Positions 37,303 to 47,348 of a stretch of DNA of 64,000 bases are shown here, in pieces (the stretch's first letter is position 1; every line of letters starts with the position of its first letter). The notes below the pieces were generated by a model. That model saw nothing but the letters and a program-made list of their open reading frames with translations. It did not search any database and had not been told where the DNA came from. Origin of the DNA: Uranotaenia lowii (Eukaryota > Arthropoda > Insecta > Diptera > Culicidae); NCBI RefSeq assembly GCF_029784155.1, contig NC_073691.1, forward strand, positions 29,107,130-29,171,129. Direction: 5' to 3'. The position numbers and the translations under genes are program-made.

Positions 37303-40300
37303 TTTTTGTAACTTTTGTAATTTTTGTAATTTTTGGTAATTTTTGTAATTTTTGTTAATTTTGTTATTTTTGTAATTTTTGTAATTTTTGTAATTTTTGT
37401 AATTTTTGTAATTTTTGTAATTTTTGTAATTTTTGTAATTTTTGTAATTTTTGTAATTTTTGTAATTTTTGTTATTTTTGTCATTTTTGTAATTTTTGTA
37501 ATTTTTGTAATTTTTTGTAATTTTTGTAATTTTTGTAATTTTTGTAATTTTTGTAATTTTTGAAATTTTTGAAATTTTTGTAATTTTTGAAATTTTTGTA
37601 ATTTTTGTAATTTTTGTAATTTTTGTAATTTTTGTAATTTTTGTAATTTTTGTAATTTTTGTAATTTTTGTAATTTTTGTAATTTTTGTAATTTTTGTTA
37701 TTTTTGTCATTTTTGTCATTTTTGTAATTTTTGTAATTTTTGTAATTTTTGTAATTTTTGTCATTTTTGTAATTTTTGTAATTTTTGTAATTTTTGTAAT
37801 TTTTGTAATTTTTGTAATTTTTGCAATTTTTGTAATTTTTGTAATTTTTGTAATTTTTGTAATTTTTGTAATTTTTGTCATTTTTGTAATTTTTGTAATT
37901 TTTGTCATTTTTGTAATTTTTTTAATTTTTGTAAATTTTGTTATTTTTGTAATTTTTGTAATTTTTGTAATTTTTGTAATTTTTAAATTTTTGTAATTTT
38001 GGTCATTTTTCTTATTTTTGTAATTTTTTGTAATTTTTGTAATTTTTGTTGTAATTTTTTGTAGTTTTTGTAATTTTTTGTAATTTTTGTAATTGTTTTA
38101 ATTTTTGTAATTTTTGTAATTTTTGTCATTTTTTTAATTTTGTAATTTTTGTAATTTTTGTATTTTTTTTATTTTTGTAATTTTTGTAATTTTTAAATTT
38201 TTGTTACTTTGACCATTTTTCTTATTTTTGTAATTTTTGTAGTTTTTGTAATTTTTTTTAATTTTTGTAATTTTTTGTAATTTTTTGTAATTTTTTGTAA
38301 TTTTTTGTAATTTTTTGTAATTTTTTGTAATTTTTTGTAATTTTTGTAATTTTTTTTAATTTTTGTAATTTTTGTAATTTTGTAATTTTTGTAATTTTGT
38401 AATTTTTGTAATTTTTGTAATTTTTGTAATTTTTGTAATTTTTGTAATTTTTGTAATATTTGTAATTTTTGTAATTTTTGTAATTTTTGTAATTTTTGTA
38501 ATTTTTGTAATTTTTGTAATTTTTGTAATTTTTGTAATTTTTGTAATTTTTGTAATTTTTGTAATTTTTGTAATTTTTGTAATTTTTGGTCATTTTTGTC
38601 ATTTTTGTCATTTTTGTCATTTATGTCATTTTTGTCATTTTTGTCATTTTTGTCATTTTTGTCATTTTTGTCATTTTTGTCATTTTTGTCATTTTTGTCA
38701 TTTTTGTCATTTTTGTCATTTTTGTCATTTTTGTCATTTTTGTCATTTTTGTCATATTTGTCATTTTTGTCATTTTTGTCATTTTTGTCTTTTTTGTCAT
38801 TTTTGTCATTTTTGTCATTTTTGTCATTTTTGTCATTTTAGTCATTTTTGTCATTTTTGTCATTTTTGTCATTTTTGTCATTTTTGTCATTTTTGTCATT
38901 TTTGTCATTTTTGTCATTTTTGTCATTTTTGTCATTATTGTCATTTTTGTCATTTTTGTCATTTTTGTCATTTTTGTCATTTTTGTCATTTTTGTCATTT
39001 TTGTCATTTTTGTCATTTTTGTCATTTTTGTCATTTTTGTCATTTTTGTCATTTTTGTCATTTTTGTCATTTTTGTCATTTTTGTCATTTTTGTCATTTT
39101 TGTCATTTTTGTCATTTTTGTCATTTTTGTCATTTTTGTCATTTTTGTCATTTTTGTCATTTTTGTCATTTTTGTCATTTTTGTCATTTTTGTCATTTTT
39201 GTCATTTTTGTCATTTTTGCCATTTTTGTCATTTTTGTCATTTTTGTCATTTTTGTCATTTTTGTCATTTTTGTCATTTTTGTCATTTTTGTCATTTTTG
39301 TCATTTTTGTCATTTTTGTCATTTTTGTCATTTTTGTCATTTTTGTCATTTTTGTCATTTTTGTCATTTTTGTCATTTTTGTCATTTTCGTCATTTTTGT
39401 CATTTTTGTCATTTTTGTCATTTTTGTCATTTTTGTCATTTTTGTCATTTTTGTCATTTTTGTCATTTTTGTCATTTTTGTCATTTTTGTCATTTTTGTC
39501 ATTTTTGTCATTTTTGTCATTTTTGTCATTTTTGTCATTTTTGTCATTTTTGTCATTTTTGTCATTTTTGTCATTTTTGTCATTTTTGTCATTTTTGTCA
39601 TTTTTGTCATTTTTGTCATTTTTGTCATTTTTGTCATTTTTGTCATTTTTGTCATTTTTGTCATTTTTGTCATTTTTGTCATTTTTGTCATTTTTGTCAT
39701 TTTTGTCATTTTTGTCATTTTTGTCATTTTTGTCATTTTTGTCATTTTTGTCATTTTTGTCATTTTTGTCATTTTTGTCATTTTTGTCATTTTTGTCATT
39801 TTTGTCATTTTTGTCATTTTTGTCATTTTTGTCATTTTTGTCATTTTTGTCATTTTTGTCATTTTTGTCATTTTTGTCATTTTTGTCATTTTTGTCATTT
39901 TTGTCATTTTTGTCATTTTTGTCATTTTTGTCATTTTTGTCATTTTTGTCATTTTTGTCATTTTTGTCATTTTTGTCATTTTTGTCATTTTTGTCATTTT
40001 TGTCATTTTTGTCATTTTTGTCATTTTTGTCATTTTTGTCATTTTTGTCATTTTTGTCATTTTTGTCATTTTTGTCATTTTTGTCATTTTTGTCATTTTT
40101 GTCATTTTTGTCATTTTTGTCATTTTTGTCATTTTTGTCATTTTTGTCATTTTTGTCATTTTTGTCATTTTTGTCATTTTTGTCATTTTTGTCATTTTTG
40201 TCATTTTTGTCATTTTTGTCATTTTTGTCATTTTTGTCATTTTTGTCATTTTTGTCATTTTTGTCATTTTTATCATTTTTGTCATTTCTGTCATTTTTGT

Positions 40301-41311
40301 CATTTTTGTCATTTTTGTCATTTTTGTCATTTTTGTCATTTTTGTCATTTTTGTAATTTTTGTAATTTTTGTAATTTTTGTAATTTTTGTCATTTTTGTC
40401 CATTTTTGTCATTGTTGTCATTTTTGTCATTTTTGTCATTTTTGTCATTTTTGTCATTTTTGTCATTTTTGTCATTTTTGTCATTTTTGTCATTTTTGTC
40501 ATTTTTGTCATTTTTGTCATTTTTGTCATTTTTGTCATTTTTGTCATTTTTGTCATTTTTGTCATTTTTGTCATTTTTGTCATTTTTGTCATTTTTGTCA
40601 TTTTTGTCATTATTGTCATTTTTGTCATTTTTGTCATTTTTGTCATTTTTGTCATTTTTGTCATTTTTGTCATTTTTGTCATTTTTGTCATTTTTGTCAT
40701 TTTTGTCATTTTTGTCATTTTTGTCATTTTTGTCATTTTTGTCATTTTTGTCATTTTTGTCATTTTTGTCATTTTTGTCATTTTTGTCATTTTTGTCATT
40801 TTTGTCATTTTTGTCATTTTTGTCATTTTTGTCATTTTTGTCATTTTTGTCATTTTTGTCATTTTTGTCATTTTTGTCATTTTTGTCATTTTTGTCATTT
40901 TTGTCATTTTTGTCATTTTTGTCATTTTTGTCATTTTTGTCATTTTTGTCATTTTTGTCATTTTTGTCATTTTTGTCATTTTTGTCATTTTTGTCATTTT
41001 TGTCATTTTTGTCATTTTTGTCATTCTTGACATTTTTGACATTTTTGACATTTTTGTCATTTTTGTCATTTTTGTCATTTTTGTCATTTTTGTCATTTTT
41101 GTCATTTTTGTCATTTTTGCCATTTTAGTCATTTTTGTCATTTTTGTCATTTTTGTCATTTTTGTCATTTTTGTCATTTTTGTCATTTTTGTCGTTTTTG
41201 TCATTTTTGTCATTTTTGTCATTTTTGTCATTTTTGTCATTTTTGTCATTTTTGTCATTTTTGTCATTTTTGTCATTTTTGTCATTTTTGTCATTTTTGT
41301 CATTTTTGTCA
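37303..41311 (+). repeat. Array 2, higher-order unit 3 with an expanded TTTTTGTCA block
   Basis: The same landmarks occur at about 37303, 37930, 37999, 38201 and 38583. The TTTTTGTCA block (38588-40350, about 1.76 kb) is much longer than in units 1 and 2. Only four TTTTTGTAA units follow (about 40351-40389), then another TTTTTGTCA run to 41311, which contains three consecutive TTTTTGACA units near 41025-41056, a signature also found in array 1. Confidence 0.8.
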
Positions 41312-43347
41312 GATTTGAGTCTTCATCAAAACTGGTTTTCAGATTCGTTTGTTGTTGAAATACGATGATGTTAATGCAAAAATTAAAATCACTTCAAAAT
41401 CTTTAAAATATAGAAATAAAATTTGAGGATCAAATGCACAACTTATTGCTTAGATACTTGTTTTTAAATTATTCAGACAACTGTTCAGGGAGATCGAGAT
41501 GCTAATTGCAATTGTAAGCAGCAAATCCTTTCCAACAAAAATATAAAAATCGTAGGATCCAACTGATTCTCGATAGGAATAACATGCCTTAATCCTATTA
41601 TCCTGAGTAATTCTCGCTTCACTTGAACTCCCATCGGACCGGCAAATTATGGACCGAGGAGTTTGGCGAGGATCCTCCTAGTGTTTAGTAGGTTATTGCT
41701 TTATTTTTTCTCATTTTCCATGTTTATGCCGGCTGCCATCTCCTAATAAGCCTGTTATCTGGTTCCTTTTTTACGCCTGCCGGTAGGCAAATGGGGCCTC
41801 CAGCTAGCCAGACAGCCCGTTTAGTTCCCACCGGAGTGAAAGCGAAGGACCATGAATAATGAAATTAGGTTTTCGGAAAACAACAAACTTAGCGCCGATT
41901 GTTCAAGCTTGTTGCAGTTTTTAATCGCCATAATGAGCGCATAATGAGCTTTTGGCGAATTCGGCTTGTTCGTTTCACTAGAGCGAAGGAAATTTGCAAA
42001 ATGCTGGACGAGTGCTTTCATTTCATCCCGGGGAAAAGTGTGGCGGCTGGCATTAATGCTACAAACACCGAAATGTGCTCCGAAACTCTCGGTCGAGTGC
42101 TTCTGAATGACCGAAAGTCTATTACCGGTCATTAAATCCGGAGCCTGCCGGAGAAATGGACCCTGGAAGAGGACCACCCGGCAGCAGCTGCCCGGATTTG
42201 TTGGAAGCGCGTGTTTTAATGGGTGTTGTTTTCCGAAATCCGTTCGCATGTTTACTTGTACTTACTTGATTTCGGGTTATTTCAGAGGAGGTACGCACAT
42301 TTTGCTGCGGCGAAGAAATTGGACACGAAGGCGCGAAATTTTTCCCTGACCAAATCTCGTCTGGGTAATGTGAGACAAGCTTCTGGTTTAGAGCTTCTAC
42401 TGCCCACACACATTTCCACCTACACCGGCCTAAAGCCAGAACATGTCCAAAATCTCATCTTTCCCTTGCGTCTTTCATCTGCCGAATCGGTTTCTCGCCA
42501 TTTCATTAACATGTTGTGGGTCCTACCATTTAGAATGGCCATCGGAATATGGTTCATAAATTTTCGGAAGAAAGTTTTGTAAGTATTTCAGGGTGGTCTC
42601 TGAATGGCGCGCCAAGATGTCTGGCACTGCACTCACTGGTGGACAACCAAAAGTCTCCGGCCTGTCTGCGGAAGAAATTACACAATTTGACACCAAACAC
42701 GACTTTTCCCGTTTTCTAAGAACAACACTGTCCTCTGGACGGCAGCTGTTTTTCATTTTCGGTCATATTGAGGAGTACTGTTCCAAAACTGTCTCTCTTA
42801 ATATTCCATGCATATCTGAAGAAAATCAGATTTCGGGGAACTGCACAATAAAAATGAACATAATTTCACAATAACGTAAATCTTAGGAGCGTCCAAAGGA
42901 TCCACCTAAGGATAACTGATTAACACGGTTACATGTGCGATACGGATCATGAGAAGTCAAGAACTTAAATGCGAACAAACAAAATGTGGGCGTATATGAT
43001 CGTTCAGATTTGCTCCTTTAACCTCAGACAGTACTAAAAGTTTCCACTGGTAGGGCGAACTCGGGGGACTGTGTTGTCTGTCAGAAGACCAAAAAGTCTG
43101 GAAGATCCATACAAAATCTGAAAAGTGGACATCGCTTATCGGAAAAGTAAATTTTTGTTTCCTGAATTTTTAATTTCAAAGCCTCTCTCAAGCGTGGTTT
43201 GCCTGGAGGATAGCAACAGAGAGATAATTTTTGGTATTTGAAAGGTAATGAACAAAATTCCACAATTGCTGCACAATTTGCAACAATTAGCTAAAATTAT
43301 CAATTTTTTTTTCTCTCTGAGCCCCGGTTTATCTCATTTTAACTCAA
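41312..43347. other. GC-balanced unique segment, no gene proven
   Basis: About 41600-42800 is the most GC-balanced non-repetitive part of this half of the window. A 142-codon minus-strand open frame (41821-42249) overlaps open frames in two other frames and resembles nothing known. TTAATCGCC, CATAATGAGC and CATAATGAGC lie together at 41930-41949, a small cluster of homeodomain-type TAAT sites. That fits a non-coding regulatory element, but this is inference. Confidence 0.4.
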
Positions 43348-43466
43348 ATTTATCAATTTTCCGCACAATTTTAATCAAAGGCTGCAAAACTTGTGTGATC
43401 ATTGACGTATCTTCTCTCTTCACCTCAGCCCCTGTGGTATTGTACACTAGGAAATTATCGAAATAA
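43348..43466 (+). pseudogene. Possible Penelope-like reverse transcriptase relic
   Basis: The frame ending at 43466 contains CVIIDVSSLFTSAP, which matches the style of reverse-transcriptase motif A in Penelope-like elements (D-V-x-S-L-F-T-x-x-P, with the catalytic aspartate). The frame stops soon after, and downstream frames show only broken, unaligned fragments to about 43830. If correct, this is a heavily decayed retroelement fragment. A short match in non-coding DNA could also be chance. Confidence 0.3.
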
Positions 43467-44299
43467 ATGTCACTATCAACAAAGAGCTCTACATTACCGA
43501 GCTAAAGTTTGAAAAGCCTTGAAATGATCAGAAGACACTTTTTCGTGAGTACGCCAGGCCCTATTTTGCTCTTAATAAACGATAAAGGCCGCAATTCAAG
43601 AACTAGAATAGGAGGTCTTCCAGAATCCACTTTTATACTGCCCAAACTACTCCGATTCCGCTCCCTAACAAACCACAGCAAGGGCATTACATACGATATC
43701 AAAGAGGTCTTTAAAAGCTGACTAAACGAATTTTTTTGCTTTATAACAGGCGATATTTGGCAGAACGACCTCAACAAAATAGTTGAGAGGCAAGAAAAGG
43801 TAGTAAACAGCCTATGTGAATATAAAATTGATTAACTTGTTAAAGTATTTTTTTTTTGTTCAAAGTTCAAAGTTTAAGGAAAAACGCTACGAACTTATTC
43901 CCCGACAAAATATACAAAACATAATTATGTTTCACATGAACCACAGTTCGAAAAATCAACACACAGTTTTTCATATTTTCACAAGTAAATACGAATAAAA
44001 ACTTCAAATTTAAATTTTTCAAGCTAAAATGTTTGAAAAATCCGGTTACAAAGCACGACAAAAAATCCGAGCTTTTGGGAAAATTAACAAGTTTTGCAGA
44101 ACATTTCCAAATGAACGATGAAAACATATTGTAAGAATTATCAAAAAAAAGTTTTGATCTTGAGTTAATTAAAGGGCGTTCGGCCCAAAAACTGGTCAAC
44201 TTAAAGTCGAAGTATTTTTTCTAATCATTCATCTACAAAACCTGAACACCCCTCGTTTTGTAGGTTAGTATGTATGTAGATTCTGCATAAATCACTGGA
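43467..44299. other. AT-rich DNA, possible continuation of a decayed retroelement
   Basis: Broken open frames of 60-110 codons on both strands and no domain I can name. 43500-43830 may belong to the possible Penelope-like relic just upstream. The remainder to 44299 shows nothing further. Confidence 0.4.
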
Positions 44300-45540
44300 A
44301 AAACATTTTCTGCCAAATTTGGTTTCATTTTCCTTATTAGTTGTCGAGTTAAGCTATAAAATTTGAATCGGAGCCCCTTTTCATACCTATTCCCTACCTG
44401 GAAAGAGGGTATCAAGATCAAACATTCCGTGTATTCAAATACTCTTTCATGTCAAATTATATTCCATTTGCTCGATTGAATGATTGTTCCCATGTCATAT
44501 TTGGTTCCATTTGTTAGATAAAATCTTGGTTTATGCAAAACAATCGTATGTGAGCTCCCGTCTTCCATCACTGTAGAAAAAGCAAATAAGCAAATAACCA
44601 TTTTACGTTTCCAAATGCTTTCCCACGCCAGAGTTGTTTCCATTTGCTCGATGAGTTCTCGAGTTATACGAAAAATTGTAAAGACACTCCCCTCTCTCCT
44701 TCCTATCACCACACTGGAAGGAAGCAGTAGTACCAAATATTCACAGAAACATTTCTTGTGCTCAAATACCCTCCCAAGCCAAATTTCGTTTCATTTGCTG
44801 GATAAGTTCCCGAGTGATATAAAAAATTATAAGGGAGCACCCTCCTCTCTTAAGATTTTCCAACTGGAAGAATGGATGGTTATCAAAATAGCATAGAAAC
44901 ATTTCTCGTATTCAAATACCTTCCCACGCAAAATTTGGTTCCATTTGCTTGATTAGTTTTCCAGTAATGCTGAAAATTCCAAAGGAGCCTCCTCCCCACT
45001 TCCTGTCTACTCACTGGAAGGAGAAAGGGATACCAAATATTCATAAAACTATTTATCGTACCCAAATACCCTTCCAAGCCAAATTTGGTTTCATTTGCTC
45101 GAATAGTTTTCAAGTTAGGCAATAAAAATGGTATGCAAGCCCCCTTTTTCCTTTCTGTATCTCCACTGGAATGAGGGAGTGGTCTGAAATAATCATAGAA
45201 CCATTTCTCGTTTCCACTACCCTCCCATGCCAAATTTGGTTTCATAAGCTTGATTTGTTCTCCAGTTATGTAAAAAAAATGTATGGTTAGCCCCCTCCTC
45301 CCTTCCTATCTCTCCACTACAAAGATGAAGGGGTACCAAATATTCTTGAAACATTACTCGTACCCAAGTACCCACCCATGCCAAGTTTGGTATGATTTGC
45401 TTGATCAGTTTTCGAGTTCTGAAGACTTATTACTTTTTAATGAGAGACCCCCTTCCTGTTAGAGGGTCTCAAGTCATAATAGGTACCTTCCCCGGCCTCC
45501 AATACCCCCATCTGCCATTTTCGAGTAATGTGGATTTTGT
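44300..45540 (+). repeat. Tandem 150-bp repeat, about eight copies
   Basis: Each unit has the order CCAAATTTGGTTTCATTTGC, a GAGTTATG-like word, a C-rich CCCCTCCTCCCTTCC-like stretch, CCACTGGAAGGA, ACCAAATATTCATA, AACATTTCTCGTA and CAAATACCCTCCCA. The CATTTGC anchor falls at 44641, 44792, 44942, 45092 and 45243 with a related GATTTGC at 45394, so the period is 150-151 bp. Earlier copies at about 44326 and 44465 are irregular and one interval contains extra sequence. The last unit runs out into GAGAGACCCCC and CCTTCCCCGGCC. Relatives lie at 26.8-27.1 kb. Confidence 0.92.
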
Positions 45541-47214
45541 TTTTTTTGGCGAAAAAATGTTATATCAAATACCATAGAAAAAAAATAATTTAAATCTGCA
45601 AAAAAGCATGTATTTCAAAGCTGCATAAATACATAAATTTTGTAATCCTATGAAAAATTTATGAAGCTTGTCACAATCCCGTCAGAAACAATTATTCCAT
45701 TATAGGCATACCTACATGTTGAAAATGTGCCGAAATTCTTTGATAATTTTTTGAAAAGTTTAATTTAAACCATGATTTTTAAACTGGTGAAAATTGGAAA
45801 AAAAATTAAAAACCGCTCTCATAATTTCTAAAAATAAATCAATTTTTCAAAAAGATGAAAAGATTAAGGATACATGAAAATCAATGAATAAGTGAACATA
45901 AGCCGTGCTTATAATGATTTTTTTTGAAAGACTCAGCGACGGGACAACCGTTGTACTTTTTTCGAAAAATTCATGATATTTACGCTTTTTGATTTTCCTT
46001 CCATTGATTCTTATGTTTCTCTCAAAATTTTCATCATCTTCAAACATTTGATAATTTTCAGGAACAAAATGAATCAAAGATGTTATCATAACATAAGATT
46101 CGATTAATAAAACTAAGTTCTACGAAAGTTCAGAAGATAACGAAAATGTTATAGATTAACATCAAAATTAAATTGCTTGAAATTGACAATATCTATGGTA
46201 TCCATTATAAAAGATAGAGAAAACTAGACCAAATGTTTTAAAAATTGTGTATATTTATTCAAACCTTTTCACGCTTAGAGTTTTGAACGGAGAGGTTCAG
46301 ATCTGCTCTGTTTTTAACATTAGACTAGTTTTCTAGTCTAGTTTTAATAGTTGGTAAGTACCAAGTTTTTAAACGATTTTACAAATGACATTTTTCCTAT
46401 TTTCATTCATGACAAATGAGACTATGGGACTACTAGAATCATGGCATTCTTAGAGATCAAATTTTTACTTACTTTGTCCAACTGATTTTCCAGCTTTTCA
46501 CCTGTGCCGGAAAAAAGGTAGCGTTTTTTAGTTCAAACACCTCTTATATTGGATTTTCATTTCCTACTTCAAATTTTAAAACCAGTTTGGATAGGGCTAA
46601 ATTTTGGAGGCGAGGATTATTGGGATGTTTCTATAGCCGCGGTCACCGTTTGAAAATCCGATTTTATAGTATGCATTTAATTTAAAATTGCATTTTGAAT
46701 TGTTGAAGTTTGTTCAGTTTTGAACATATCAATGATGAAGGTCTGGTTAAATTTTGAATTAATTGTATTAAAATGAATTTCTGAAAAACTTGGTTGGCAA
46801 ATGAATAACGATCTTTCATTTTTTGCGCAGCGCTGTCGATTAAGTAGCGACATTTGAAATAAGCATTTGTGAAGCAGTACGCTCATGTTAGAAGTGAGTT
46901 GATCTTTTTTTTTTCAGAACGCTCGCAGTCGATACATATCATCACATCATTTTCTATGTCCTTATCTTTTAAGGAAAAGCCAGACATCTCAACATGATAC
47001 AGAAGTCAAAAATCAGGATTTTTATATTTTGAATAATTGTACTGTGAAATTTTTATCCTAAATATTTGACATTTTTGCACGGAATATTAAAAAAAATAAA
47101 TGTTGGTATGGTCCGCCAGGCAATCGCTTTTCCAAAATTTGACCCGCCTGTTGAAAATTTTGGCCACCCACGATCTCAACTGTTTCCTAGATAAAAAAAA
47201 ATAGACGGATGAAT
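45541..47214. other. AT-rich non-genic DNA
   Basis: No gene recognised. A perfect 8-bp hairpin (TAGACTAG facing CTAGTCTA, 4-base loop) lies at 46321-46340. Open frames up to 80 codons have no known domain. Confidence 0.5.
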
Positions 47215-47348
47215 GTATACACCTTGGTTTTTTTACACGGTTTTTTTACACGGCTTTTCTTACACGGTTTTCGGGAATCAACACGGTTTTTTGCACGGCT
47301 TTTTTTTACGCGGTACGTATATCAGTGTAAAAAAAGACCTTGGTGTAC
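47215..47348. mobile_element. Small MITE of about 130 bp
   Basis: The ends TACACC-GG-TTTTTTTACAC at 47218-47239 and its reverse complement at 47325-47347 form imperfect inverted repeats. The interior is a run of short ACACGG or GCACGG words separated by T runs (six or seven copies, spacing about 12-20 bases). A flanking duplication is not clear. Confidence 0.65.

Larger units (their letters stand above)
30995..41311 (+). repeat. Array 2 of the 9-bp satellite (about 1,150 units), higher-order structure
   Basis: More than 10 kb of tandem TTTTTGTAA and TTTTTGTCA on the plus strand, with a degenerate lead-in from about 30995 to 31170 and a clean end at 41311. Landmarks recur in fixed order: a GTAACTTTTG...GTTAATTTTG start, a TTGTAAATTTTG word, TTTTGGTCATTTTTCTTA, TTGTTACTTTGACCA, a run of 10-bp TTTTTTGTAA units, then a TTTGGTCA junction into a TTTTTGTCA block. 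They define units starting near 31171, 34646 and 37303. The T-rich strand is opposite to that of array 1. All long open frames inside are by-products of the 9-bp period. Confidence 0.98.

Noticed and set aside
31090..41368. Open frames of up to 821 codons in array 2
   Set aside because: Same cause as in array 1. Frames begin and end where an 8- or 10-bp unit or a TTTTTGTAA unit introduces a stop.
41821..42249. 142-codon minus-strand open frame
   Set aside because: It overlaps open frames in other frames of the same GC-balanced segment, has no recognisable domain, and no splice or start context supports it.
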